A stretch of DNA of 64,000 bases from Phalacrocorax aristotelis (taxonomy: Eukaryota; Chordata; Aves; Suliformes; Phalacrocoracidae). Shown piece after piece: positions 38,050 to 51,085 of this stretch. Positions within the stretch are counted from its first letter, which is position 1. Every line of letters starts with the position of its first letter. The stretch covers positions 80,841,330 through 80,905,329 of the forward strand of contig NC_134279.1 of assembly GCF_949628215.1 (NCBI RefSeq), given 5' to 3'. The notes under the pieces are model-generated. The model had not been told where the DNA came from. It ran no database searches and worked only from the letters and a program-made list of their open reading frames with translations. The translations under genes and the position numbers were made by a program.

Positions 38050-39879
38050 TCACCCCAGAGACTGGGAGTCATCTGGAAACTGTGGCTTAGAGGGGCAGCG
38101 GTGCCCCCTTGCTGTCATCTCCACAGGGACAGTGTAAGGTATGCTGCAAATCAGGAGAATGCCTCTGTCCTTTGATTTTGCAAAGAAGCAAAACTTACCT
38201 TTTTAGAGAGCTCAAATGGGAAATCCCCCCTGGGACAAGCTGAAAGTCAGCATCCATTTGTCAAGGCATCTTTTGATCTTCTACAGTAACTGGAAGGACT
38301 TTCTTCAAATAGGAAGTGAAATTGTCTAAGCAGAAGCATTCTATCCCCCCTTCTCATTAGCAATTAAAATAACAACAGACCTCTGTTTCCCATTTCTTGC
38401 ATCACTTCTGTACTTCCAAATCAGCAGCTTAACTTTGTGTCCAGTCCAGCATGGCTGGGGATGGAAGTGCTGGCCTTTAAAGCAATCAGGGGTGCAGGGC
38501 TGAAATGTCTGATGGCATCCATGCTGTGGCAAAGCACAAGCATTGTCATGCAGACCCATATGTATTTGCATTTGCAAACCTCAAATGGCTATTCCAGATA
38601 CAAAACTGACAGTTTAACTGCCTGCAGGTGATTGATTGGCATCTTTCGCATTAAATTGCTGGGAAATGTTTTACTACGTAAGTGAAGAATGAGGAATGAG
38701 AAACAAGAAAAGAAAACCATTAGGCAGAGGTTAAAATGGCGATGGAGAAAAGATCCATCTGTGCAACCTCTCCCCTTCTCTTTCATTTATGCAGACATGT
38801 CAGAAGGCCTTATGCTCTCCAATGTCAATCCAGAGTCAGCAGCAAATGCAAATCAGTCACATTTGACCTTCTTATTGCAATATTTGGGGCATGGATCCAG
38901 CCTCCTGCACATCTGCAAAACACTTGCCATTCTCCTGGTTGCAGTGGCCCAAAGTAAGTGGAGCATGTAAGCAGATGCTGAACTCATAAGATTCCCAAGC
39001 AGGGGGTCTGCATGCTGGCCAGCAAAGGGGGATTTCATTGGGAAATGCCAGTTGGAAAACCAAGCAGAAATGTCGCAGGTTTAACAAACTCTACTTCAAT
39101 CACTACTCATAGCTCCAGGCAGGGCAGCCCATTCAAGCCAGATTTCCGTGGCTTTCTTACCATGCAACCAGCAGAGTGAAAACCTTGGCAGCTCTGTGCT
39201 AATCCAAGGTTGACTCCTGGATCCAACACAAGTAACCTGGAAGCCCTGAGAACCCTGGCTCCAGAAAGGGTTTTCTTGAATCATGATTCAAGGCTTCCCG
39301 CTAGAATTATGTTAATTTGGGGAATTTTAAGGCACTCCAGATTCCCAGATTCATAAATTGCAAGGACTGCAGGACTCCCACTGCCTGATCTCCTGTGTTG
39401 CTCAGCCCAGGAAAGCCCAGGGAATGTAGCTGGCCAAAGACTTTGCTTCTTCTGTACCCTGTGGCTGGGGAGGCTTGAGAAGGGGGAGAGGGAGAGACTA
39501 CCCACAGTGCAGAGCTGTCTAGTGGGGTTGACTGTTGGCATGGCTGTCTCCATGGATTAACAAGTGTTTCCATGTCAGCTGGTAGTTATTCAGGTTTCCA
39601 GGGATACATCCCTTTTAGACAACAGTGTGCACTGGAGGTTCTCAGAATTCATTTTTGTTTTTAAATTTATAGTTCCTCGGAAATTTTCATTAATTTTTTT
39701 ATTACATTCTGTTTTTTGAAAGAAAACAAATATCAAACACTGAAATTTCCCACAAACCAGGCATCTGGATTTCCAGAAGCTCTGTTCCCAAGCATGGTTT
39801 GACATGCTCTGCAAAAACTGAGTCTTAACAATTCCAGCTTGTCACATTAAAATCACAGGGATTTGCACCACTGGATTTG

Positions 39880-39955
39880 TAGAAATATAGACGGTTGGGG
39901 CTGGAAATTGTCTTAGGAGATTATCTAGTCCCTCCCTTGACCTCAGGTCAGAGAA
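39880..39955 (-). mobile_element. Degenerate CR1 3' end, antisense
   Basis: GTAGAAATATAGACGGTTGG then GGCTGGAAATTGTCTTAGG and AGATTATCTAGTCCCTCCC resembles a reversed CR1 3' end (ATAGAATGGTTGGGTTGGAAGG, then AGATCATCTAGTCC). It is diverged and only the extreme 3' end is recognisable. Confidence 0.55.
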
Positions 39956-40732
39956 AATGGATTTGGCCTATGTAATGAGTATGTAGCAGAGTATTTCCAT
40001 TACAATGGAATTTCTGTTTGCACTGGTGTTATGAAACTGGTTCCAGTGTGCAAGTCCGCTTCTGCTCCTTCACGTAGTTCAGGCAGCATCTGCATCACTA
40101 CAAGTCTGTTCTGTATGGGTTATCATTGAGGAAAAAGCTCTACCATCCAACAGCTGTGCAAGTATAAACTGTGTGACATAAATTGACCCTAAATCCAGCT
40201 CTTGATCTATAGCTTCAGCCTTTGCAAAGCTTGCCTCCTCTTTCACAATAGCTCCATTGCTCTAGCGTTGTAACTGGCTTTCTTTATCCTAGGACTCCCC
40301 TACACACAGCATACACATCAGCACCCTTTCCCTGAAGTTGGTCTTATGTGAGTTGGCTGAAGGTATGGTTTACCAGCAGATTCTTCCAAGCAGTATAACT
40401 TTCAAAGGATTACAGAATATCTCATGTGTAGGATAAATGCATGAAAACATGGCATCTGTTATTCAATTTATCTCTAAAAAGATTAAATACAAAGCTTGAT
40501 TTGATTCTTTTCTTTTTTTTTGGTAGAGTTAACAAATATTGTCACTTGTTAAAAATATTGTGCTGTTCATATAATGCTGGAATTTTACCACCCTCAATGA
40601 GGGCATGCTTTGCCATGCCTTGCTTGATTTAGTGACTTAGAAAAATCTCCACATTTCTGACGGGTCACTTGGAACCTAATGGGAGAGATGGGCACCAATG
40701 CCATGCTCTTTGCTGTTTGCACATGTTTTCAG

Positions 40733-40790
40733 TAGTGGTTGGACCAGATACCTCCAGAGAGCCCTTCTAAACTCAATCTGTGTCTCTAAA
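40733..40790 (+). mobile_element. Degenerate CR1 3' end
   Basis: TGGTTGGACCAGATACCTCC followed by AGAGAGCCCTTCTAAACTC and CAATCTGTGT resembles the CR1 3' end (GGTTGGACTAGATGATCTCC, then CCCTTCCAACCC and ATTCTGTG). It is diverged and short, in sense orientation. Confidence 0.6.
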
Positions 40791-42638
40791 CTCAGATCTA
40801 ACTGGAGAGCCATATAACTCAGTAAAATTTTAATTGTCCTAGTTTGTTATACTTCAATTATTCCACTCTTGGCCGTTTGTTCCAGTATGTTAGGCCCATA
40901 TCATTAGATAGTTGATGCCCTCCTATGGCTCAAAATCAGAGAAGTTGCATCTGTAGAAGTAAACTAAGTGTCTGGGAAGTTCCCGGACACTGAAGATGAT
41001 GCCTGCCCAGCTGGCAGATGACAGCCTTTATCTTGGTTAGTGAACTCTCTTAGCCTTCAAAACAGGGTGGCTGTGTGCAAGCCGCCTGTTGGAAATGGAC
41101 CTGGGGAGGTACCTCTCCCACACCATGCCTTGAGCTTGTTGTACAGGCCAGAGATGTTCCTTTTTGCTTTCATGGAAATGTCTGTTCCAGTGGTGGGGAT
41201 GTTCATGAGCAAGCTTCAAATTCACAACGAGTATGCAGCTGGGACAAACTGGCTGGCATAGTAATGCTCCAGAAGATAGGTGCACACGTCCAGGCATTTA
41301 CATGGGAGGTAGGTACCCAAACTCTCTTTACCATGCAGGGTGATATGGGGCATCATGCTGTCTCCATTAAAGATGTATTAGGATGTCCCAGCTAGCCTCC
41401 AATTTCTACTTCAGAAAGTGGCAGGGCTCCTGTAGGCCTGTGTTACAATTGCCAGTCCTGAAGGGAAAGTTTTGGATGTTGCATGCCATGGAAACAGCAT
41501 GAGGTATCTCTGCACATGCGTCAGAATTGAGCCTTTGACTTGCATACAGATAACTAAATTTAGGTGTTAATTTGTGAGACAAATCCTGCCCTTGAAGACC
41601 GCTGATAATCTGGGGCCCAGCTGTTCTGGCTCATTGAAATAATCTCTTTTACTCTTCCTCTCTGTCACTCGGTGGATCTCCTTTTTAAACAGTTTGCTTC
41701 AGTCCAATGTAAAGATTAAAGAAGTCTATTATTGTGCAAATATTTTGTCCATTCCCTCCATATCATTGCCTGTATTTATTCAAACTACTCCACCTTCAAG
41801 TGAGCCTTGACTTCACATGTGTACCTAGGTGAACATTGTGCAGGTCTCTTGCTTCTCCTGCTCTTTACTGTAGAATCCACCACCTCCAGAGGTAACTGGG
41901 ATTCATGGAGCCTATCCTTGTTTTAAATGGATGTGTCATTATCAAGGAAGGACTCTGAGCTGAAATTCACATTTCTTTACTGAAGCAAGTCTCAGACATG
42001 TCAATCTCTTCATTTGTCCATGTTTTTCCCTAAGCATGAAATAAAAATATGTCTGCTGAACCGCTTACTGCTTTCCTTTCCAGAATAGAGTTGAATACAG
42101 CACCTGTCCATGCATTTCCAACTGGGAATTTACATAGAATTCATGGGGCTGTAAAAAATAGGTTGCAGAGGAGTGGTGCAAAATCTGATCTGTGGCTCCT
42201 TCATGTTTGCTTTTCTGGCACAAAGGGGATGAAATCCAGCTGAGCTCAAGAGGAATCCACCCCAGTCCCCTCCCCTGTTAATAAACATATGGGGAGAGGA
42301 CCTGACTGCCCTAAAGGATCAACCTTCCGACTGCCTGCTGAGCCTGCAATGAAACTTGTGGTTCCTCTGAGCTGCCATTCAGGTCTGTGAGAGGACTTCA
42401 TAGGAGAAGAAATTTAGAGAAATAGCAAAGTTTTCAGAACTGCACTTTTTCAGAAACAACCTGAGCAACATAACAGCTTGAAATGTCTATTACAAGCTGA
42501 TCTCTTCTCCTCAAGGGAGTTATGGACTTAAACAGGACCCTCTAACCCGCTTTCTGAAATCTAATTCTCTTTGCTGCTCCTGTTCTCTTCTACTACTGAT
42601 GCACCTCAGCCCAGTCCTGGTTATCTATTCCTGCACCA

Positions 42639-43275
42639 ATATGGCCAGCAGTGTGCCCAGGTGGCCAAGGAGGCCACCAGCCCCCGGGCTTGTGTCAGCC
42701 CTGGTGTGGCCAGCAGGAGCCGGGCAGGGATGGGGCCCCTGTGCTCGGCCCTGGGGAGGCCCCACCTCGAATGCTGGGCTCAGGTTTGGGCCCCTCGGGA
42801 CAAGAAGGGCCTTGAGGGGCTGGAGCGTGTCCAGAGAAGGGCAGCGGGGCTGGGGCAGGGTCTGGAGCACAAGTGTGCTGGGGGGCGGCTGAGGGGGCTG
42901 GGGGGGTTTAGCCTGGAGGAGAGGGGGCTGAGGGGAGCCCTTCTTGCTCTCTGCAGCTGCCTGAGAGGGGCTGGAGTGAGGGGGGGGTGGGTCTCTGCTC
43001 CCAAGTCACCAGTGACAGGGCAAGAGGGAACGGCCTCAAGCTGCGTCAGGGGAGGTTTAGGTTGGATGTGAGGGGAAATGTCTTCCCTGCCAGAGGGGTC
43101 AGGCCCTGGCACAGGCTGCCCAGAGAGGTGGGGGAGTCACCGTCCCTGGGGGGGTTCAAACAATGTGCAGACGTGGCACTTGGGGCCATGGTTTAGGAGG
43201 CCTGGGGGTGTTGGGATGGCAGTTGGACTTGCTGATCCTGGAGGTCTTTTCCAACCTTAATGACTCAATGATTCT
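42639..43275 (+). mobile_element. CR1 LINE 3' fragment, GC-rich, with ORF2 end
   Basis: The sense CR1 starts at the TGGCCAGCAGTGTGCCCAGG block of ORF2. The frame at 42,740-42,930 reads LGRPHLECWAQVWAPRDKKG, then GLERVQRRAAGLGQGLEH and [15 protein letters not shown], matching the CR1 ORF2 C-terminus. The 3' UTR ends at CAATGATTCTTTG. High GC content and close similarity to the 4.4-kb copy suggest a relatively recent subfamily. It is truncated and non-functional. Confidence 0.93.
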
Positions 43276-45034
43276 TTGATCTGTCACAAGATGTTGTGTG
43301 CAGGGACCTGTCAGCAAATCTGAAATGGGTTTGCTTGGTTCCAGGCTCAGTCCAGGCTCGACTCCATGTCTGGCAAGGTTCTTCTCTTGTGCTCAGACAT
43401 GGACTTAATGGTATTAGTAATGGCAGTGTATTGATGTTTTGTAGTTCATTCAAGGAGGTTATCAGACCTGGGCAAGTACAGCTGAACTAATCTGAGCTGT
43501 CAAGCTTGGAGGATAGTAGAAGGAAAAAATACTCCTGAAAAGACTCAACCCTAGAAATTGAACATTGGGCAGCCAAATGACTGCGTGCAGATTTGGAAAC
43601 AAAAGCCCTACTTTCATGGAAAATTCATCTGTGGAGTGGAGTGATTTGGAATGGGACGATCCAAAAACACTCAGGGATGCTAGGGAAGGCCTCACTTCCA
43701 AATATCCAAGGCTGAAGGCAAAAGTGCCAAGCCTTATATACGGTCTGTGTTTTGGGCCCCATATACAGAAACAGCAGCCCAAACACCTTTTTGTTCATGT
43801 AGACACCCCAACACATACACACACACATTTCTACATCAAGATTTTAAGTAAAAGCTTGGTTCAGTTAGAAAAGCAATATTTTTTTAAACAGCAAAGTAGT
43901 TGTCTGGCTGCAAACTGAAATTACTGCCCTGTTCCCTGCTATGTTGGGTCATGCACTCTGGAAGTCGGATGCATATGCTGAAAAGACCAGGGTATCCGAA
44001 TGATGCTATGTGGCCTGATGCATAATTGCGAGAGAGCATCCATCGGCATATACAGTGTTGGAAGAACTGGGATCAGGGAATTTATCTCATTTTTTTCTAG
44101 ATACAAATGCCAGGAGGTCACTCTGTGTGTCATCAGGCTTAGCTCAAAAGAGAGCTCAGCATCCAAGGTACACTTGGAACAAAATATATTTATTAAGGCA
44201 CTCATCAGCAGTGATTGCTTGGCAGGCAGTAGGGACACAAGGCCAGGCGAGGCGCTGGAGTAACTCTGCAAAGCCTCTTATTGCTGCAGCTGGCTTCTCA
44301 GCATAACAGTCTGATCCTCCCCAAAAAGGGGCACAGCAGTGAGAGAGAGAACCGAAGTGTCGGGTGGACCCACAGATCTGACTCCTCCTAGAAAGGAAGA
44401 GTGTCGAGACATAGGTGTGATTTTTCACAGCCTCATGCACCCCCCTTTCCAGCCATCCGGGACAAATCCAGCACTGCAGCTCCAGCTGGAGATCTAGCAC
44501 CGAGGAAAATGTGTTTGTTGGCCTGCAGTGCTTTTCAAGATATTAGCTGAAAAAGAGCCATCCCCTTATCTCATAGCCTTATGCTGACATGCTTCCTGGG
44601 GACATAAGAGCCTCAGGTCCCAGCCACTGCTCTTCCACGTTCACATTCAGGCTTTCAGTTTGTTTCCTCTATACCCCAAAAAGCACCCTGGCCAATCCAT
44701 CAGAGATATTTTTATTTTTTTTCTTAATACTCATTTCATTTTGCAAAACGGACCAGCTCTAGCTGCCCAGCCTGACCCAGAGAGCAGCCAGGTTTTGAAA
44801 GTACCATCTCTCAAGGATTTCCCTCAGCATCTTGCAGCGAGAGGTCCAGGTGACATTCACCCCAACTGAGTCACTGAGGAGAGCAGCTCCATCTCCTCTG
44901 GGCCAGCAGAAGGCAAAGACAGAAGCAAGGTAGTGACTACTGAAGTCTCAGAGCTCACGCCTGCAGGGAGAAGAAAATATCATCTGAGATGCTTCTGTGC
45001 TACAGCCATGGGATTTGAGATCTTTTATGGGCAA

Positions 45035-45095
45035 GCCTGTGGCTGGAAACCTAGGGGTGCTGGATGACAGCTGGCTGAGCATGAGCTGGCATTGA
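45035..45095 (+). mobile_element. Degenerate CR1 ORF2 scrap
   Basis: The stretch around CTAGGGGTGCTGGATGACAG and CTGGCTGAGCATGAGC resembles the CR1 ORF2 segment that encodes KDLGVLVDSRLNMSQ. Flanking sequence is no longer alignable by eye. Orientation is sense. It is probably an old copy. Confidence 0.6.
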
Positions 45096-46449
45096 ACAGG
45101 ATAGACAAGGAAATAAAGGGGAAACAACTTAAGGAGAGGAATCAGGTAGATGGAATGGAGAACAAGAAGAGAAGCAATGCAGGGTGATGGGAGCGCCAGG
45201 ATGCAAAGCCTCCCAAGTCCTAGTGCTGATGCTGTGCAGGACTCCAGCACCACTAAGTAACCAGCAGAGTTTGCCAAGTGCTTGCAGGCAGGGCTGCCCT
45301 GGGTTTGATTTTCCTCATTTGGGCACAGCCAGGAATGAGTGTGTGTCCTTTGGCACCTGTCCCTGTGAGACTGAGATGCAACCTCAGAAAGGAAGGCACA
45401 GGAGAGAATCACTCCAGAGGTCATTTTCTTGCTCTGACAGGGAACAGGGTATATTTTGATGGGGGCCTTAGGACAGTCTCCAAGGAGAAAGCACTAGGTA
45501 TGGGAAGGAGAAGGGGCATATGTCTTTTTAATAAGCCATTTTGGTTGGTTCAGGGTTTTTTGTTCTCTTGATCTTGGTTATACATTTTCTGCTGGACTGA
45601 GAGGTGAAAGCTCACAGGTCAGGGCAAAGGGATATTATCGGAAAAGCTCTTTTTCATAGAGTTTTACATCAATACATCTGCTCTTCCACCTCATTTGGGA
45701 GTCCTTAGAACCACTCCCAGGTGGGCTGCAGGCCCCACAAATACAAGGCAGGGCAGGCAGTCAGGCACCAAACAGCACAGCACAAGAACACCCAAGGCTG
45801 CTCCCACAGAGCTGCAAAGCAGTATTAGCATGAAGGAATCACATGTCGATTTCTTCAACAGCACAAAAAATGCAGCTTTAATGCTGCTGGGACCTGAACA
45901 ACTGTTCAAAACTGGCTCAGGTCTCTGCTTATGGCATCCACAGCTTGCTTTGAGAGGAAGGACCCAGAAAATGCTCTGTGGTGCTTATTTCTTCCCAGCT
46001 TTGTTTGCTCTGGGTAATTACTAGCACACCAAAGGATATTAGCTCTGGATGTGGGAGTGTGGAGAGACTAACTGGTCTCAAACACCAACGTTGTAGCTCA
46101 TTGTAATTAATAAAATGTTGACATGATCCCCAACAAGCAAAGCCTTCATTAGGCTCTATTAAACCCCTTGACACAGATGCTTGACTCATTGTCAGTCCCT
46201 CTAATTAGGATCAAATGCATAGAAATGTAGACATCACAGCATACATGTGTCAAACCCGGGGAAAGATCTTGCAGTGGGGAAAAAAGTCCACTGTTATTTC
46301 CAACTAAAGCAGTTTCTCGAACAGATCAACTATTTCCCAAACAGTTCTTGCACTTATCATGTCTGAAGGCCCTCTGTGACATGATGATTTTTATAACTCT
46401 TCTATATTCCAGACCTACTGCATTTTTGAATGGAATTTGCTAATCATAC

Positions 46450-46510
46450 TCGTAGTTTGCAAGGCTAGAAGGGACTGCTCCAAATATCTACTGTGTTTTA
46501 CAGATGACTG
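46450..46510 (-). mobile_element. Possible CR1-like remnant, antisense
   Basis: TAGTTTGCAAGGCTAGAAGG followed by GACTGCTCCAAATATCTACT has the shape of a reversed CR1 3' end (GGCTGGAAGGGACC, then GATCATCTAGT). The match is weak and short. Confidence 0.3.
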
Positions 46511-48967
46511 CAACCCTAAGCCCCTCATTCAATAATTTCTTCAATTCCTCCATTACTCAAAAACATTTTCTCCTTAGAAAGACATTCAGCATTAACACGG
46601 GACTGCAAGTAATAGGGAACCCATGTCTCTTGTTATGCTTTTTTCTGTCGCTTTATAACCTCACTATAAAAAATAACTGCTTTCTTTCCAAGGTAAATTT
46701 ATCTAGCTATAAGTTCAAGCCATTAAAATTTTCTATCATTCGTGTCTACATTAAAGATGGGTTTGTTATCAGAAACAGCTTCCCCTGTATTTCACCGCAA
46801 CGCATGAGCAAGTCGCTTCAATTTCTTCTGGATAATGCCAATAGTTCAAGACCCTTTAATCTCATGCTCTAAGTCAAATTTTCCAGATCTTTGTGTTGTC
46901 TCATAGAGCTCCTCAAAGCATTTGCTGTCTCCTTGGCTTCTTTTCTGCACTGTGGCCACTGAAATGGGACATGATTTTCCATATGAGCAACTTCCATTTT
47001 TCAGTCTTCCTTGGTCTGGTTCATCTGTTCCTGTTCTTGGCTTTTTTATGATCTGAGCTTGTGTCGTTATTATTAATGCTCTGTGAAATGCTGCTTCTAG
47101 GTGGATCACACATGCCTTTTTGCCAACAGCCTTGACAGCCTTTCTGTGAGCGAGGTAGCTGTAAGAGTAAGTCATCAACTGTCACTGGAAGGAAAGATAT
47201 TCCTCTAACAAACCAATTCACCAAAATGTTCCCATGTGCTACTATTCAGGGCAGGCACGAATACGGATCCAGAACTGACAGTATTGCTAATGTATGCAAT
47301 GCTGGGATAGGTACTGGGAACCCTCATGTTCAGAAGATATTTCCATGCTTAATGCCCATGAGTTTCATGAGAGTTCAGTGTGTAACTACCTTTGAAATCT
47401 GTACCATGACATTCATGTTAGGAATCATCAGATGGCCTAGCTTCAGCCAGTGTTACAAGATATTTTTCTCTAGACACAAGCAAGTTGATAGTCTTGAAGA
47501 AGCGTATCACTGGTATTGTCTCAGACAGATGGTTTCAGTCACCAGGGAAATTGCCCTTTTCAGTGGTCTGAATATCTGGAGGCAATTTGTAGGGGTTCTG
47601 CATTGTAGGGACCTGGGTCCTGTCTCACGGCAAATGTAGAGTCTCTTTACCCAAGGACAGATTCATTGCACAAGACTAGACTGAACACCTCTGCTTGAAG
47701 ACCTGCTGACCAAGACATCCTGGAGATCCACTGGGAGCCCCTGTTGGACCCCCAGACTCCCTGCCTTTAGACACACTGTTGGAGGAAGTACATGAGCAAA
47801 GCAAGTTATATATGGCATGGGGTTTTTTGTTCCCTTTACATGAGGACCCATCAAAGTCTCCTAAGAGGGAGGTGGCAAGTCAGAAACCAGTTGGTGATGG
47901 TGGAAGAAGAGGAGATAATAACCACCTGGGATGATACCTGTCTTGACAGGGGCTGTCCACAAAGGCAGCACTTTCTTAAGGAGGGGTGGAAAGTCCACTT
48001 AGGGTCAATTCCCTGGAATGAAAAGCAAATATGAAAAATTAGCATATACAAAAGTTAATTAGGAGTCAAAGCCACATCACGACAATGAGTGCACCCCAGA
48101 TCCTTTGTCTATTACATCTGAGCAGTGAGTGAAGAGCACAGGAGGCAAAAAGGCTTGTTTGTCTAATAAAAAAGGAGGGAGAGAGGCAGACAGATATCTC
48201 ATGGGAGGTACTCAAATTGCCATGAAAATTGAATGCAAATTTGCATCCTTTCCCTTCAGGATCAGAGATTAAAAAAGAAATAGAGATAGGGCAGAGATGG
48301 AGCAGGAAGCATGTCAGTGGAGAATAAGCCTCATCACCATAATGAGGCACTTTGAGACACTTGTCTCTTCTCAGCAGAGATCCCATTGCCCAGTGAAGGC
48401 ATTTAAACTGGCAATACAGCAAGTGTCTTTCATTCTCTCCTGAAACGTCTCCTCAAAACTCCATGTGGCTCTAAAGATTAATCTAAAACCACCATGATAA
48501 GGTGGTTGGTCTGTTGCTATGTTTCTTGGTCCTTCACAGCATTGTCTTCATGCTCGTCCCAGGCTCAGCTCTATGACTAAGAAAACCAGGCAGCCAGTTT
48601 TTACCTCCTGTGCCATTTTACTTTCTATTCAGCCACGACATCCAGGTGGATTGCTCAGGTAACAAAAAGTATCAATACTCTGGGTATTCTGAGCTTGTCA
48701 CCCCTTCCTACTGACAGGTCCTGACACCATTGTACTTGGTTATATCATGCCAACAGCTCTGCTGGAGGGTGCTCTGGTCTGGGCATCGCAATTTCTCTCC
48801 TCTGCTAATGTGGTACAACCCATACTGTCTCTCCCGTCCATGCTGCCAGACATATTGCTGTGGATCACAAATCCTGGGGTACAAACCTTGTGTGTGCTGC
48901 AGGCGTGCAGAAAAACCCTGCTCAGCATTAGGTAGCAAACACCCCCTTTGGGGACTGGTTTTCCTTC

Positions 48968-49012
48968 CACTCTGTTTGTACAGCACCAAGCACAAAGTGT
49001 GGTCCCCCATCA
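48968..49012 (+). mobile_element. Ancient L3-like 3' end, sense
   Basis: CTCTGTTTGTACAGCACC followed by AAGCACAAAGTGTGGTCCC resembles the L3-type 3' segment TTTGTACAGCRCCTAGCAC followed by AATGGGGTCC. It is the sense counterpart of the motif at 31,025. Only about 45 bp are recognisable. Confidence 0.45.
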
Positions 49013-49655
49013 CATCAATGCTAGCAAACAAAAGGGATCAGGGTCAATTTGTTAGCCATGGATCTGGCATTGCTAGAGCTAAACCCTCCCAAACAGGGAT
49101 CTGCCTGCAGGTACAACCCTCGGCTCTGCTGCTCACTGTACCATGTCCAGGCCAAAGTCGTGCCAGGGTCCATGCTAACAGCCTGGGTACCCCTTGGGCA
49201 AAATCCGATCCCTTATCCTGTCCCTGTTTGCTGTACCTGCAGAGATATGGCTTAAGTGTATCACTGCTGAGTAACCAGATAAGAGATATACAGCTAGTCA
49301 CATCAGATGGATGGTATGACCCTACCTGTGGAGATGGGGGAAAGGACCGAGTAAGAGGAATCCTTCACAAGCAACCAATATGGTATTAAATGGGAGACTT
49401 TATGCCTTCAAGTTATAGGCTTCAGGAACTGTTGGGAGTGATGCGGATGTTGTTATCTCACTATTCCTGTTATATTTTTGGAGGCCTGTTACACTGACCC
49501 ATTGTTTTCTGATAGGGGGAAAATGTCTCATTTTGAAGTGCAATGTTTTTAGAGCTTGGTATCAGCAGACAGCTGGCTGTCAGGGCTGGGGAGAGACAGA
49601 GCAAATCTTTCCTATCTCCCATGAATAATTCCAGGTGGGGAATAAGAAAGAAATA

Positions 49656-49703
49656 TTTTTTTTTTTTTAAGTTTCCCTTCTTGTTTAAAAAAAAAAAAAA
49701 AAA
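49656..49703. repeat. T13 / A17 opposed homopolymers
   Basis: A run of 13 T (49656-49668) and a run of 17 A (49687-49703) are separated by 18 bp, forming a potential hairpin with an A:T stem. No transposon is recognised between or beside them. Confidence 0.8.
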
Positions 49704-51012
49704 GACAGAGAACACAAGCATTGAGAAACTGCATATTTTTCCGTGCAATCTAACACAAGAAGGGCTGTTCCTTGGAGCTGGGTGCGGAAACAGGGCAGGC
49801 GTTGGAGGATTTTCCCCTCCAAGCCTGAAAAGAAAGAAGAAGTTGGCTGGCTGATCTTGAATAACCCCTCCTGAGCCTGCAAAGCCAGTCACGATTTTTC
49901 ATCAGAGCTGAAAATACCAACCTCCCCCAGCATTTCTTTCCCCACCCTTTCCTCCGCAACGTCACAGCGCCCGGGTCCAGCGGTGCGGCTCTCTGGAGGA
50001 TGCTATTCAGCATCCTTCATGGCCGGCAACACCAGGAGGGGGGCACGGGCTGCGAGTGCTGTGGTGCCAGGCTCCAGGGCCGGTGACGTGCTGTCTGCCC
50101 AATTCTGATATAAACAGAATGTCCTTGGGACCGGCACGGTGGAAACATGCTGAGGAAGCTCCCACACCTCCCTTGATAGCGTGTTTTCCAAACACTGGCG
50201 TCCCGCCACTAGCAAGTTCTCCAGACTCGGGGACACCAGCTTTGCCAGCAATCAGTTTAAGTAAACCTTCCACTGCAGCATCCTTCTAGATCAATGGTCT
50301 TATCTCTGTTTAGGTCCTGGTGATGGTCACCCACCCAAGGTGAGTTCTGCTCACCCCATGACATAAATTAAAGTCAGGGCTCGCACACTTTGCTCTGGGG
50401 GGAGAATTTTTTCCTGGGTTGGGTTGAGCCCAGTGAAAAATTGCCTTTTTCCTTTGTGAAGCTTGGATTTGGCCTTGGTGTACATAAAATGCCATGTGTT
50501 CCCAGCAGGATTCAGCCCTTCCAAGGCCTACCCCGCAGCCAAATCTGATCTACATATTTACGAGCTTGTAAACAGGACAGGGTGGGTGAGTTCACATTCT
50601 TAGAAAACCAAGTGCAGAGAAAAGAACTTCTGAGTTGGAAAAACAAAGAGTAGTCTTGGGTCCGACCCAGCAAACACAGTGGTTTTTCCAAGACTTGGAT
50701 GACTTGCTTGAGAATCATTCCCCTCCACTCCTTTTCTACAGGATTTCCCAAGCTTGCTCTTTGGTTGGAAAAAATACACATTCTCAATGTTTCTGACCAG
50801 AGTGGAGGAGACAGCTTGATAGAAAGGGACATTTTATCTTGGAGGTGAGTTGAAGCCAGGCTTCTGTTTGCAGTTGCCACAGAGGAACAGCAGTTACTTG
50901 CAAAGGGAAGTTTAATCCTATTAAAAGGAGTGGCACGCAAGCAGCCAGTTGGAGAGCTCAGCACAAAGTGCCATTGTATCTGCCAGTAAATGCCAGAACT
51001 AGTAGTCTAGAA

Positions 51013-51085
51013 CAGTGGTTCCCAAATCATGGTCTCCAGACCTTGATGGTCCATGAAAGCTTGGTAAATGGTTCATGGAAAAACA
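51013..51085 (+). mobile_element. Possible hAT-type DNA transposon end
   Basis: CAGTGGTTCCCAAATCATGG has the look of a hAT-family terminal inverted repeat (CAGTGGTTCTCAAAC type), followed by GGTCTCCAGACC and GGTCCATGAAAGC. I see no matching opposite terminus within the next kilobase, so this would be a truncated, fossil end. Confidence 0.35.

Larger units (their letters stand above)
38050..42638. other. Intron 1, stretch between CR1 copies
   Basis: About 4.6 kb containing the two degenerate CR1 ends listed, and a 10-bp-arm hairpin, GTGTCTGGGA-AGT-TCCCGGACAC, at 40968-40990 with one G:T pair. No gene is seen. Confidence 0.55.
43276..51012. other. Intron 1, stretch without recognised genes
   Basis: About 7.7 kb with scattered ancient repeat scraps (listed) and opposed homopolymers at 49,656. 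The open frame at 48730-49389 (219 codons) is Cys- and Ser-rich, shadowed by antisense frames and overlaps an L3-like scrap, so it is not called. Confidence 0.55.

Noticed and set aside
42571..43071. 166-codon open frame
   Set aside because: It is CR1 ORF2 and 3' UTR sequence read through.
48730..49389. 219-codon open frame in intron 1
   Set aside because: No recognisable domain, competing antisense frames, overlap with an L3-like scrap, and no splice or promoter context.
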